A DNA stretch of 55,999 nucleotides, from assembly GCA_903861155.1 (NCBI GenBank), contig CAIOTL010000244.1, positions 1 to 55,999 of the forward strand, given 5' to 3'. The notes beneath the pieces were generated by a model. It worked only from the letters and a program-made list of their open reading frames with translations, searched no databases and was not told the origin of the DNA. A program made the translations under genes and the position numbers. Position 1 is the first letter of the stretch; the number at the start of each line of letters is the position of its first letter. Positions 15,716-23,908 of this stretch are shown here, in pieces. The DNA comes from an uncultured Bacteroidota bacterium (GTDB lineage Bacteria > Bacteroidota > Bacteroidia > Flavobacteriales > Flavobacteriaceae).

Positions 15716-16350
15716 TCTAGTTTTAAAATTTCAATGAATTCCAATCGTTCAATTTCTCTGCAACCCAAACTTTCCAGATGTTCGTTATATACCTGGCAAT
15801 CCAATAATTTATAATCATCAATTTTTAATTGGTTTACCAAGGCAATAAATGCCACTTTCGAAGCATTTGAAACTTTAGAAAACATACTTTCACCGCAGAA
15901 AACGTGTCCCAAATCGATGCCATACAAACCACCGACTAATTCATTATTTTGCCAAACCTCAACCGATTTTGCGATACCCAATTCATTGAGTTTACAGTAT
16001 GCTTCCATCATATCATTGGTAATCCAGGTTCCATATTGACCCTGGCGTTTTATCTTTCGACAATTCGAAATTACGTCCCTAAAATTTTGATTGAAAGTTA
16101 TTCTGAAAATGTTTCTATTGAGGATGTTTCGCATACTTTTTGAAACTGCCAATTCATCGAGAAACAAAACCATCCTGGAATTTGGTGACCACCATAAAAT
16201 GGAATTATCATTTTCGAACCAAGGAAATATTCCACTTTTGTAAGCCAGCAACATGCGCTCAGTCGACAAATCCCCGCCAATCGCCAAAACACCCTCAAAA
16301 TTGGTTTCTGAAACGGGAGGAAAAAATAATTCTTTGGATAAAAAATACAT
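15709..16350 (-). CDS. aat: Leucyl/phenylalanyl-tRNA--protein transferase
   Basis: A 213-residue enzyme that adds Leu or Phe from charged tRNA to the N-terminal Lys or Arg of substrates, marking them for ClpS/ClpAP degradation (N-end rule). It has the typical FPPVSETNFEGVLAIGGDLS start, YKSGIFPWFENDNSILWWSPNSRMVL (about 39-64), GTWITNDMMEAYCKLNELG and LVGGLYGIDLGHVFCGESMFS. The ATG at 16350 gives the usual short N-terminus; an in-frame TTG lies three codons upstream. It is convergent with tag and divergent from the PAP2 gene. Confidence 0.95.
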   Translation of the reverse strand: MYFLSKELFFPPVSETNFEGVLAIGGDLSTERMLLAYKSGIFPWFENDNSILWWSPNSRMVLFLDELAVSKSMRNILNRNIFRITFNQNFRDVISNCRKIKRQGQYGTWITNDMMEAYCKLNELGIAKSVEVWQNNELVGGLYGIDLGHVFCGESMFSKVSNASKVAFIALVNQLKIDDYKLLDCQVYNEHLESLGCREIERLEFIEILKLDY

Positions 16351-16453
16351 AGTTTTCAAACAAAAGTGTAAATCTTTACTTGTAAATTTGGCGGAGCTAA
16401 TTTACATTTTAAAATTCAATCCTAATCCTTTTCTAAAAAACACATTAGATTTT

Positions 16454-17191
16454 ATGAAAACCAAACTTTTAACGCTTATTCTTTCCTCATTGGTCTTCAT
16501 AGGAAATGCCCAAACTAAAGACAGTATTTCTTCGATAAAAAATCAAAAAAAAATCTCGAGCAAACAATTCATTCTTCCGGGAGGACTTGTAATTACTGGA
16601 ACCTTGCTTTTAAAAACAAATCTCAATACAGATTTGCAAGTAAATGCACAGAATCTTTTCGGCAATAGCTTTCATACTTCTGCCGACAATTACCTTCAAT
16701 ATATCTCAATTGGCCAAATATACTTGGGGAACTCTTTAGGATTAAAACCAAAAAACGATTTTGAACATCGAACCTTCAATATTGTAATTGCCAATGCAAT
16801 TATGGGTACCGCCGTCTATGCTTTGAAGAATGCCGTTGGTGAAGAAAGACCAGATCATTCGGACAATTTTAGTTTTCCTTCAGGCCATACTGCAACAGCT
16901 TTTACAAACGCCGCACTACTATATTATGAGTACAAAGATTCAAATTTATGGTATGCCGGCAGTGGATTTTTGTTTGCAACGACTACCGGAATTCTCCGAA
17001 TTGCAAACAACAAACATTACACTTCCGATGTTCTTACAGGCGCAGGAATAGGGATGGCAACAGGATTGATTGTTTCGTATTGGAATCCATTCAAATCGGT
17101 AACTTTTGGAAAAAACAAAAAAACAACAGCTTACGTTTATCCGAAAATCGGGAATCAAATTGGGATGGAAGCAATTGTCAGGCTCAACTAA
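16454..17191 (+). CDS. PAP2 family phosphatase (periplasmic/membrane)
   Basis: A 245-residue protein with an N-terminal signal sequence (MKTKLLTLILSSLVFIGNAQ) and a type 2 phosphatidic acid phosphatase domain. All three catalytic motifs are visible: KNAVGEERP (KX6RP), FPSGHTA (PSGH) and RIANNKHYTSDV (RX5HX3D). Members dephosphorylate lipid phosphates such as phosphatidate or undecaprenyl pyrophosphate on the outer face of the inner membrane. The start at 16454 is chosen because it opens on the signal peptide; the open frame extends about 65 codons upstream over the divergent aat start but shows no coding logic there. A bidirectional terminator separates it from DUF3127. Confidence 0.9.
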   Translation: MKTKLLTLILSSLVFIGNAQTKDSISSIKNQKKISSKQFILPGGLVITGTLLLKTNLNTDLQVNAQNLFGNSFHTSADNYLQYISIGQIYLGNSLGLKPKNDFEHRTFNIVIANAIMGTAVYALKNAVGEERPDHSDNFSFPSGHTATAFTNAALLYYEYKDSNLWYAGSGFLFATTTGILRIANNKHYTSDVLTGAGIGMATGLIVSYWNPFKSVTFGKNKKTTAYVYPKIGNQIGMEAIVRLN

Positions 17192-17204
17192 TTTCCTGAA
17201 AATC

Positions 17205-17240
17205 CAAAAAAAAGCCTTGAAAAATTCAAGGCTTTTTTAA
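17205..17240. terminator. Bidirectional intrinsic terminator
   Basis: AAAGCCTTGAA pairs with TTCAAGGCTTT with A and T tracts on both sides. It serves the converging PAP2 (plus) and DUF3127 (minus) genes. Confidence 0.85.
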
Positions 17241-17248
17241 AGTTTTTT

Positions 17249-17626
17249 TTAGAAAGGTAAATCATCTGGTTCGTCCTCATTTAAACTTGTTGCTGGCGGA
17301 AATGCTTCTGCTGAAGGCATTGGAGCCGATTGTGTTGGCGTTGCTTCAGCTTGTGCTTTCGCAATTCTCCAACCTTGAATTGTGTTGAAATAAACGGCTT
17401 CTCCTTGCGGATTAATCCACTCTCTTCCTCTTAAATTAATATCAATTTTTACGGCATCTCCAAGTTGGAAATTATTCAACAAATCACATTTATCTTGAAC
17501 AAACTGTACTAAAATATTTTGTGGATATTGTTCGTCAGTTGTAACGACAACATCTCTTTTTTTGAAACCTGCAGATCCAACCTCTTTGGTTTGATCGATC
17601 ATTTTGATTTTTCCTGTAACTTCCAT
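17249..17626 (-). CDS. DUF3127 domain-containing protein
   Basis: A 125-residue protein of the DUF3127 family, widespread in Bacteroidota. The N-terminal part (MEVTGKIKMIDQTKEVGSAG) and the LLNNFQLGDAVKIDINLRGREWINPQGEAVYFNTIQGWRI segment (about 49-88) suggest an OB-like beta barrel of the single-strand nucleic-acid-binding type. That is an inference from the pattern, not a known activity. The C-terminus is a low-complexity, acidic tail ending EDEPDDLPF, very like the tip of SSB proteins that recruits partners. It has its own promoter and terminator. Confidence 0.85.
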   Translation of the reverse strand: MEVTGKIKMIDQTKEVGSAGFKKRDVVVTTDEQYPQNILVQFVQDKCDLLNNFQLGDAVKIDINLRGREWINPQGEAVYFNTIQGWRIAKAQAEATPTQSAPMPSAEAFPPATSLNEDEPDDLPF

Positions 17627-18054
17627 CTTCTTTAAATTGTTTTTATTGTTGAATATAGGTTTAAATTTTTTGTCAGAATTAATATCAGAGCGAAAAGAGC
17701 ATCATTTTCATTTAATTCTCGAGCTCTTGATAAGTTTTCGAACATCATCCGACTAAAAACCATTTTGCTGAAAAATTTTGAACTACAAATATATCAATTT
17801 CTTCATTAGTAGGCAAACAATTAATGGCTCTGATTTATGCTTAAAATTACTGTACTCTTCCATTAATCAAAAATAGAAAATTAGTAATAAAAATGTGTGG
17901 GTTATTAGAAAAAAGTGTTCAAAAACTATCAAGACACTAATCGAAATGACAGCCAACGATTTTTAACCTGAACAAAATATATATCATGAAAAAGCTCCAA
18001 AAAAACAATCTTACATCCATAATTTAGTTATATTTATCCCTCAAAAATTAACTT
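17627..18054. other. Intergenic region upstream of DUF3127 and the histidine kinase
   Basis: No gene is seen. On the minus strand TATATTTG (17793-17786) with TTTG (17817-17814, 20-nt spacing) is a good promoter for DUF3127, with a leader of about 150 nt. No clear promoter for the plus-strand kinase was found. Confidence 0.55.
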
Positions 18055-19203
18055 ATGAAGTTTTCCAAAAGTCGAAACACAACCCGCTGGATCATCATTT
18101 TCGCTTCCTTTTTAATCATTTCGTTAATTCTATGGAATACCTATACTTTTTTCCAAATTTTCAAACACGAAGAACGTCTAAAAATGAATCTTTGGGCCAA
18201 TGCACAAAAAACGCTGAAAAATGCCGGTGAGAATACTGATGTAGAGCTTCCGCTTCAAATTTTCAGTAACAACACTTCAATTCCCATAATTCTCACCGAG
18301 AATGATACCATCATAAATACAGTTAATATTGATGAGGAAATCGTCAAGGACAAACTAAGGTCGAGCCGCTTTTTAACAGGCCTGAAAAATGAAAATGATC
18401 CCATTGTGATTGAATATGTCCCAGGAAAATTTCAAAAATTGTATTATGGAAACTCGGCATTGCTTAACAAACTTAAGTATTATCCCATAGCTTTGCTGCT
18501 CATTATTGTCCTGTTTGCCGGACTGGTTTATAATTTTTATCGAAGCACTAAAATGGCAACCCAGAACAAACTTTGGGCTGGAATGGCTAAGGAAACGGCA
18601 CATCAAATAGGCACGCCACTTTCGTCGTTGATTGGATGGGTCGAACTACTTAAATCCGAAAATATTGACAAAACCATCACAGTCGAAATTGAAAGGGACA
18701 TCGACCGATTAAAAACCATCACGGATCGATTTTCTAAAATAGGTTCGAAACCAAAATTAGAAAACAAGGATATTGTTGAAGAAACACTTCAATCGTATGA
18801 TTATTTAAGGTTGCGATTTTCAAAACAAGTAGAGTTTTCGTTTAAAGCACCTAGTAACCCTATTATAGTTTTGATGAATCCCACTTTACACGGCTGGACG
18901 ATAGAAAACCTGGTAAAAAATGCTATTGATGCGATGAAAGGTAGGGGAAAACTTGCCGTATCTATAGAAGATGACGGCGAACAAGTAAAAATAAAAGTTT
19001 CAGATACCGGAAACGGAATTTCAAAAAAACAGTTTAAAAGCGTGTTTGAACCCGGATTTACAACTAAAAAACGCGGTTGGGGTTTAGGACTTTCCCTTAC
19101 AAAAAGAATTGTCGAAGAATACCATAAAGGGACAATAAAAGTATTGCATTCTGAGATTGGAAAAGGAACAATAATGCAGGTTAGTTTTAGGAAAATAAAC
19201 TAA
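18055..19203 (+). CDS. Sensor histidine kinase (orphan)
   Basis: A 382-residue membrane kinase. One transmembrane helix lies at about residues 12-32, an extracytoplasmic sensor region of about 110 residues follows, and a second helix lies at about 143-163. The dimerisation/phosphoacceptor box is MAKETAHQIGTPLSSLIGW with His183. The ATPase domain shows an N box (IENLVKNAIDAM), G1 (VSDTGNGISK) and G2 (GWGLGLSL). No response regulator gene is adjacent, so its partner is encoded elsewhere. No HAMP domain is obvious between helix 2 and the H box, so the linker is very short. It is followed by a gene-free stretch of 755 bp. Confidence 0.93.
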   Translation: MKFSKSRNTTRWIIIFASFLIISLILWNTYTFFQIFKHEERLKMNLWANAQKTLKNAGENTDVELPLQIFSNNTSIPIILTENDTIINTVNIDEEIVKDKLRSSRFLTGLKNENDPIVIEYVPGKFQKLYYGNSALLNKLKYYPIALLLIIVLFAGLVYNFYRSTKMATQNKLWAGMAKETAHQIGTPLSSLIGWVELLKSENIDKTITVEIERDIDRLKTITDRFSKIGSKPKLENKDIVEETLQSYDYLRLRFSKQVEFSFKAPSNPIIVLMNPTLHGWTIENLVKNAIDAMKGRGKLAVSIEDDGEQVKIKVSDTGNGISKKQFKSVFEPGFTTKKRGWGLGLSLTKRIVEEYHKGTIKVLHSEIGKGTIMQVSFRKIN

Positions 19204-19958
19204 TTAAACGTAATTCCAAACCAAGAAACCTTTGTAAAAATTAACTTTCTAGCACTTTACTTAATTAAATATTTTTTTAGATACGTTCAATGAACCACTT
19301 ATTATCAATTTTAACTACAAACACCGACTCTTACTTTGACGTTAGTGCTTTTAATTAACTATATTCTCAAAATTTTGCGTTCCTAAAACCCCTCTCTTAT
19401 AATATATTTCAAATTCAATAATGAACATTTCAATATTTTCTGATTTATTCTGTAAAAAAATGTTTTTTTATATTCACCATTTTTTTTATAAATCTCGATA
19501 TAGTTGTTGACGTCATTCGATTTTTGATGTTCCTAAGCTCTTATATTGCCATGGGAATTTCAGGAAAAATAATCACTCAGAATGTTAGTTTTCTCAATTT
19601 CGTAAATTGTATAAACCTGAATATTGCAAGTAATTTTAGCGAAATCTATAATAAAATATCCAGTAGACGCTCCATTTATGATTTCAATAGTAAAAAGTTA
19701 CTTACCATGAAAAAAGAGAATATAGAAAAGCAATGATTACAAAAAGCACACCCGTTAAACCGAGATTTTCTTAGTATAAAGGGAATTTTGATTTTGTATA
19801 AAAGATTAAAGAGGCTACCAACCATAAAAGCAATACTTTTAATAAACGTGTATCAATTTCGAATGAATTTTTTAGAGTATATATTTCGATTTTTTTCATA
19901 AGAATCTATTGTGGCATTACCGCTAAAATTTTAATTGAATTATAGCTGAAAATAAAAA
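19204..19958. other. Long AT-rich gene-free stretch
   Basis: These 755 bp separate the histidine kinase (plus) and the HIT gene (minus). A possible 70-codon frame at 19524-19736 has no recognisable motif and AT-driven composition. I see no RNA structure or clear terminator. It could be the remnant of a deleted gene. Confidence 0.4.
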
Positions 19959-20348
19959 CTACAAATTAGCTTGAACTTCTTTGACCAAAGTTTCAAATTC
20001 TTCGTTAGTCATTGAAACTTTATTATGAAAACGCATTTCATCCATTTCGTTCAAAGGAATCAGGTGAACGTGGGCGTGAGGAACTTCAAGTCCAATTACT
20101 GCCATTCCTATTCTTTTGCAGGGAACAGTTTTTTCGAGGGCAATTGCAATTTTCTTGGAAAACTGCATCAATCCAAGATACAAGCCGTCGTCAATGTCAA
20201 AAATTTTGTCGATTTCCTGTTTCGGAACGCACAAAGTATGTCCTTTTACATTTGGATTTACATCCAAAAAAGCCAAAAAATTATCGTCCTCGGCTATTTT
20301 ATAACAAGGAATTTCTCCTTTTATGATTTTCGCAAAAATGCTTGACAT
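19959..20348 (-). CDS. HIT family hydrolase
   Basis: A 129-residue histidine-triad protein of the Hint/HinT type. It has SIFAKIIKGEIPCYKIAEDDNFLAFLDVNP at the N-terminus and the triad HAHVHLIPL (about residues 90-98). Such enzymes hydrolyse purine nucleoside phosphoramidates and related mixed anhydrides. The ATG at 20348 gives the usual N-terminus MSSIFAKI. It lies downstream of greA (62-nt gap) on the same strand and may be co-transcribed with it; HIT next to greA is a recurrent flavobacterial order as far as I recall. Confidence 0.93.
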   Translation of the reverse strand: MSSIFAKIIKGEIPCYKIAEDDNFLAFLDVNPNVKGHTLCVPKQEIDKIFDIDDGLYLGLMQFSKKIAIALEKTVPCKRIGMAVIGLEVPHAHVHLIPLNEMDEMRFHNKVSMTNEEFETLVKEVQANL

Positions 20349-20410
20349 TGCAGAATTGGTTAATTGTTGAATCGATTAATCGGCTAAAGAATTAACCGGT
20401 ACCTAACTAT

Positions 20411-20887
20411 TTAATCACGGGATATTTCCAGAATTTCGAATTTTAACACTCCGTTTGGAACCGTGATTTCTGCAATTCCGCCAACGGAACTTCCAAGCAA
20501 TCCTCTACCAATTGGTGAAGTCACGGATATTTTCCCTGTTTTCAAGTCGGCTTCGCTCTCGGCAACCAACGTATATTTCATTTCCACTCCATTGGACAGA
20601 TTTTTAATCTTCACGTTCGACAAAACCAATACTTTGGAAACATCAAGTTGTGTTTCGTCAATCAATCTGGCATTAGAATGTACGTCCTCCAATTTGGCAA
20701 TTCTCATCTCCAACATTCCTTGCGCTTCCTTGGCGGCATCGTACTCCGCATTCTCGGATAAATCACCTTTATCTCTTGCCTCCGCTATATCTTGGGATGC
20801 TTTTGGTCGCATCACACTTTTTAAATAGTCTAATTCTTCTCTTAATTTCTTTAAACCTTCAGCTGTGTAATAAGATACTTTCGTCAT
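20411..20887 (-). CDS. greA: Transcription elongation factor GreA
   Basis: A 158-residue transcript-cleavage factor that rescues backtracked RNA polymerase. The N-terminal coiled coil contains SQDIAEARDKGDLSENAEYDAAKE (about residues 32-55) with the tip acidic residues. The C-terminal FKBP-like domain includes ISVTSPIGRGLLGSSVGGIAEITVPNG. I use the ATG at 20887 (MTKVSYYTAEGLKKL), the family start; the frame extends upstream to 20944 but that portion overlaps a promoter and hairpin. The leader has an unusual terminator-like hairpin right after the predicted transcription start. Confidence 0.96.
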   Translation of the reverse strand: MTKVSYYTAEGLKKLREELDYLKSVMRPKASQDIAEARDKGDLSENAEYDAAKEAQGMLEMRIAKLEDVHSNARLIDETQLDVSKVLVLSNVKIKNLSNGVEMKYTLVAESEADLKTGKISVTSPIGRGLLGSSVGGIAEITVPNGVLKFEILEISRD

Positions 20888-20910
20888 AACTTCATCATTT
20901 ATATAAAATA

Positions 20911-20936
20911 GAAAAAATCCCATCAGGACGGGATTT
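20911..20936 (-). promoter_or_regulatory. Terminator-like hairpin at the start of the greA leader
   Basis: On the minus strand AATCCC and GGGATT form a stem over a short CGTCCTGAT-type loop, followed by a T6 tract, within the first about 30 nt of the predicted transcript. This would produce a very short terminated RNA or attenuate greA. Confidence 0.55.
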
Positions 20937-20943
20937 CTTTCCA

Positions 20944-20975
20944 CAAAGATATCATTTTTTATTTTTAATTCACAA
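20944..20975 (-). promoter_or_regulatory. Predicted promoter of greA
   Basis: On the minus strand TTG (20975-20973), 21-nt spacer, TATCTTTG (20951-20944). The start site would fall just before the leader hairpin. Confidence 0.55.
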
Positions 20976-21052
20976 TTTTATGCCAATCATATATACTTCA
21001 AAGTTAAATAAATTAAATTTGTTTTGCCAATTCTTTTAATATATTTTAGAAA

Positions 21053-21469
21053 ATGAAAAACTATTTTCTCTTTTTGCTTACTATTCCAATGTTCTTTGGC
21101 TGTAGCCCCAGTAATTTTAATAACCAAAATCCCTACATTCCGAATTATACATTTACGATAGATATCAATATGGATTTGCCTTCTTATTCCAATCTACAAT
21201 ACGTGAGCAATGCCATATATTATGCTGGACAAGGCGTTCGAGGAATAATTATTTTTAATGCTGGAGGCAGTAACTACAATGCCTTTGATGCGGCTTGTCC
21301 CAATCAAGCTTTAGGAGCATGTTCTACGATGACCATAAAAGGAATTAATGCGGTTTGCCCTTGTGATGGTAAGGAATATAGTTTATTTACCGGCCAAGGT
21401 AGTTTGCAATATCCGTTGAAACAATATCGGGTTGAAGTGAATGGAAATATGCTTCGGGTGTATAATTAG
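21053..21469 (+). CDS. Rieske-fold-like lipoprotein lacking the cluster histidines
   Basis: A 138-residue lipoprotein: signal peptide MKNYFLFLLTIPMFFGC with the lipobox Cys at about residue 17. The C-terminal half has the layout of a Rieske domain: FDAACPNQ, then CPCDGKEYSLFTGQ, then LKQYRVEVNGNMLRVYN. A Rieske [2Fe-2S] site needs C-x-H and C-x-x-H; here the corresponding positions are C-P-N and C-P-C-D, so both histidine ligands are replaced. It probably no longer binds a Rieske cluster, although the extra cysteines (CPNQALGAC, CPC) could form disulfides or bind another metal. Monocistronic; function unknown. Confidence 0.75.
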   Translation: MKNYFLFLLTIPMFFGCSPSNFNNQNPYIPNYTFTIDINMDLPSYSNLQYVSNAIYYAGQGVRGIIIFNAGGSNYNAFDAACPNQALGACSTMTIKGINAVCPCDGKEYSLFTGQGSLQYPLKQYRVEVNGNMLRVYN

Positions 21470-21503
21470 CAAAAAAAACCTGATAGCATAACCATCAGGA
21501 TTT
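21470..21503. terminator. Intrinsic terminator (mainly for the TonB receptor gene)
   Basis: CCTGAT pairs with ATCAGG over an ATAACC-type loop. On the minus strand it is followed by eight T residues. It separates the converging lipoprotein and receptor genes. Confidence 0.7.
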
Positions 21504-21526
21504 TATCAAATGCAACCAATAATTTT

Positions 21527-23680
21527 CTAGAACTTTAACGTCAATCCTGCCAAGAAATTGATTCTTGCCTGAGGATAGTAATACGGAGTAATATCATACA
21601 TATAACCATTTGAAATATATTTTTTGTTTAAAATATTGTTGCCCAATCCTGTCACCACAATTGACTTAAAGACAGATTTGGGCTTAATTTCATAGGATAC
21701 ATTTAAATCATTCACAAAATAACTGGCTAATTTTGCGGCCGGTAATTCAATATTATTCAGATATTGTTCTCCAACGAATTTTTGCAAAAGTGAAATTTGC
21801 AAACTTTCAATTGGTTTGTAAACCAAAATATTTCCGGCAATAATTGATGGTGAATAAGCAATAGTTGTCGTTCCATAATTTTGTCCGGCAACAGCCAAAT
21901 CAAGGTTTTTATTGCTGCTTAAAGTAAAATTAGGTCTGATAAAAAACTTTTCTGACAACGAAATTGTAGCGTCAACCTCTAATCCTAAACGATAACTTTT
22001 ATCGCTATTAGAACGAATTGGATTTCCAACATTATCTAAATTTCCGGTTAAAATCAGTTGATCTTTGTAAGCCATATAATAAATATTCGAATTGAATTTT
22101 ACTTTTTCGCCAGCATATCGCCAACCTAATTCAAAGTCGTTCAGCTTTTCTGGTTTTGCGTTTCCTCCTTCATAATCGGTTCGGTTCGGTTCACGATTGG
22201 CTCTTGCATACGAAAAATACAAGATATTCTTTTCGTTTATCGTATAATTTAACCCTGCTTTTGGATTGAAAAAATTAAAATTGGCGTTTACCAAACCCGT
22301 TTCTGGACTATCGATTTTGTATAGCACATTTCGAAGTTGTAAATCTCCAAACAAACTAATTTTTGAACTGATTTGGTAATTGGCTTTTGCAAAAACATTC
22401 CCGTCGTTTTTTGTTGCAGAATTATCATAGTATTTATCTCCCAATTCACTTTGAGAAGCAAAACGTGCCCATATTACTTGACCATAATGCCCTCCTTCGT
22501 ATTTATTATATCCTCCACCAAAAATCATATCTAACTTTTCGGACTTATAATTTGCTGAAAATGTAGTTCCGTAGAAATTATTATCCAACCATTGTTGACG
22601 AATTAAATCGGTGGTAGTTTGCCCAACAACTGGGAGCATTCCATAATCTGCAAAGGCTTGATTGTTCAGGTATTCCTCATAATATCCTTTGCCTTTTGTG
22701 TAATGAAACGCCAAATTAGTATTCCAGTTTTTAGAAACTTTTTCATTCCAATGCAGCTGGTAATTGTCCTGCTGATAGTTGTCGGTTTCATTCTTGTAAA
22801 ATTGCTTGTTTCCGTTTAAGTCGGTATACATTCCCGCAAAATTAAAAGTCCGGTCGGTTGCCAATGTCTCCCCATCGACACCATACCAAGATTGATAGGT
22901 TTTCTCTTTTCCTCCAAAAGCCAAGGCTTTAATCAATGTCGTTTTACCCACATAAGTTCCTTGCAGGAAATAAGATTTCATATCAGAAGCACCACGATCA
23001 ATATATCCATCCGATTTTAAAGCCGACAAACGACCTGCAATCTCAAAATGATCATTCATCAAACCGGTGCTAAATTTTACGGTATGTTTCTGGGTATTGA
23101 AACTCCCATAGGAATTAGAAATTTCGCCATTGCTCACTTTAGAATAACTATCGGTAAGCATATTTAGGCTTGCGCCAAAAGCTCCGGCTCCATTGGTGGA
23201 AGTTCCCACGCCGCGCTGCAACTGCAAACTTTCGACCGAAGAAGCAAAATCAGGTAAATCAACAAAATAGGTGCCACTACTTTCCGAATCGTTGTACGGA
23301 ATTCCGTTTATTGTCACATTTACACGCGTTGCATCGCTTCCGCGAACGCGAATCCCAGTGTAACCCACTCCATTTCCAGCATCGGAAGTGGTGACAACTG
23401 ATGGTAAATAGTTCATCAAAATGGGAATATCTTGTCCCAAATTTCGGAACTTGATTTCATTTTTATCCAAATTGCTGAAACTGACAGGTGTTTTCGTGGT
23501 AACACGAACCGCCGAAACCAAAACTTCATCAAGTTGGCTGACTTTGGTTGTGTCTTGTTGTTTTTCTTGTGAAAAAGAGAAAAAAGAAATTAGAAGAAAG
23601 AAGCAAGTTGCTAAAAATTTGCTTCTGTTTTGACTCTTGGTTCTTGGCTCTTGGCCTTTTTTGTAAAATAAAGTGTTCAT
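21527..23680 (-). CDS. TonB-dependent outer-membrane receptor (TPP-riboswitch controlled; probable thiamine-type vitamin uptake)
   Basis: A 717-residue outer-membrane beta-barrel receptor. After a signal peptide ending near FFSFSQ come a TonB-box-like region (QLDEVLVSAVR), the plug domain (GVGYTGIRVRGSDATRVNVTINGIPYNDSESSGTYFVDLPDF) and a 22-strand-type barrel ending in the typical terminal aromatic (LTLKF). A TPP riboswitch lies about 100 nt upstream, so its likely substrate is thiamine or a thiamine precursor. The N-terminal segment before the signal core is unusually long and is encoded partly by three tandem heptamers (23635-23655), which could make expression phase-variable. The ATG at 23680 is the only start upstream of the signal core. 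Confidence 0.9.
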   Translation of the reverse strand: MNTLFYKKGQEPRTKSQNRSKFLATCFFLLISFFSFSQEKQQDTTKVSQLDEVLVSAVRVTTKTPVSFSNLDKNEIKFRNLGQDIPILMNYLPSVVTTSDAGNGVGYTGIRVRGSDATRVNVTINGIPYNDSESSGTYFVDLPDFASSVESLQLQRGVGTSTNGAGAFGASLNMLTDSYSKVSNGEISNSYGSFNTQKHTVKFSTGLMNDHFEIAGRLSALKSDGYIDRGASDMKSYFLQGTYVGKTTLIKALAFGGKEKTYQSWYGVDGETLATDRTFNFAGMYTDLNGNKQFYKNETDNYQQDNYQLHWNEKVSKNWNTNLAFHYTKGKGYYEEYLNNQAFADYGMLPVVGQTTTDLIRQQWLDNNFYGTTFSANYKSEKLDMIFGGGYNKYEGGHYGQVIWARFASQSELGDKYYDNSATKNDGNVFAKANYQISSKISLFGDLQLRNVLYKIDSPETGLVNANFNFFNPKAGLNYTINEKNILYFSYARANREPNRTDYEGGNAKPEKLNDFELGWRYAGEKVKFNSNIYYMAYKDQLILTGNLDNVGNPIRSNSDKSYRLGLEVDATISLSEKFFIRPNFTLSSNKNLDLAVAGQNYGTTTIAYSPSIIAGNILVYKPIESLQISLLQKFVGEQYLNNIELPAAKLASYFVNDLNVSYEIKPKSVFKSIVVTGLGNNILNKKYISNGYMYDITPYYYPQARINFLAGLTLKF
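23635..23655 (-). repeat. Three tandem heptamers in the receptor N-terminal coding region
   Basis: On the plus strand TCTTGGT, TCTTGGC, TCTTGGC follow each other exactly, with a degenerate fourth unit just before. They encode part of residues 10-16 between the start codon and the signal-peptide core. A gain or loss of one unit shifts the frame. Confidence 0.75.
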
Positions 23681-23681
23681 C

Positions 23682-23699
23682 CGTAAAAAAGTTTACGAA
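23682..23699 (-). promoter_or_regulatory. Hairpin abutting the receptor start codon
   Basis: CGTAAA and TTTACG form a short A/T-rich hairpin ending one base before the ATG at 23680. It could occlude ribosome entry and act as the expression platform of the TPP riboswitch. This is an inference. Confidence 0.35.
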
Positions 23700-23779
23700 T
23701 AAAAGGGGGAATTATTCTTTTGTTAAATTAAAAAATGATTGGTTCAGATTTTTTAGAATGACGTGCACATCATCTTCGA

Positions 23780-23858
23780 ATCTATTTCCCTTAACAGCAT
23801 TACCTGTTCAGGTTCGTTGGGTATAATCTCAGCTCGTCATTTAGAGCACCCCTTTGAG
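23780..23858 (-). promoter_or_regulatory. TPP riboswitch (THI element)
   Basis: On the minus strand the conserved TPP aptamer segments appear in order: GGGGTGCTC, GCTGAGATTATACCC, GAACCTGA, CAGGTAATGCTG and TTAAGGGAA. They match the THI-box consensus (GGGGTGC, CUGAGA, ACCC, GAACCUGA, UAAUGCC, AGGGAA) and lie about 100 nt upstream of the TonB receptor ATG. The aptamer binds thiamine pyrophosphate and normally turns expression down. Confidence 0.93.
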
Positions 23859-23863
23859 ACGGG

Positions 23864-23871
23864 CAAATATA
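23864..23871 (-). promoter_or_regulatory. Predicted -7 element upstream of the TPP riboswitch
   Basis: TATATTTG on the minus strand, 6 nt before the riboswitch aptamer; the -33 element is not clear. Confidence 0.5.
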
Positions 23872-23908
23872 GCTTTTTTTGAATAAAGTTTAAAGTTTTT
23901 TAAAAAAA

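Noticed and set aside
16253..16453. N-terminal extension of the PAP2 frame
   Set aside because: It overlaps the aat start region in antisense; the signal peptide begins at 16454.
19524..19736. Possible 70-residue ORF in the gap after the histidine kinase
   Set aside because: It has no motif, no promoter or signal peptide, and its composition follows the AT-rich background.
21053..21469. Functional Rieske [2Fe-2S] protein
   Set aside because: Both His ligands are replaced, so a Rieske cluster cannot be claimed.
23635..23655. CRISPR-like reading of short repeats
   Set aside because: The heptamers are contiguous with no spacers, and there are no cas genes in the window.
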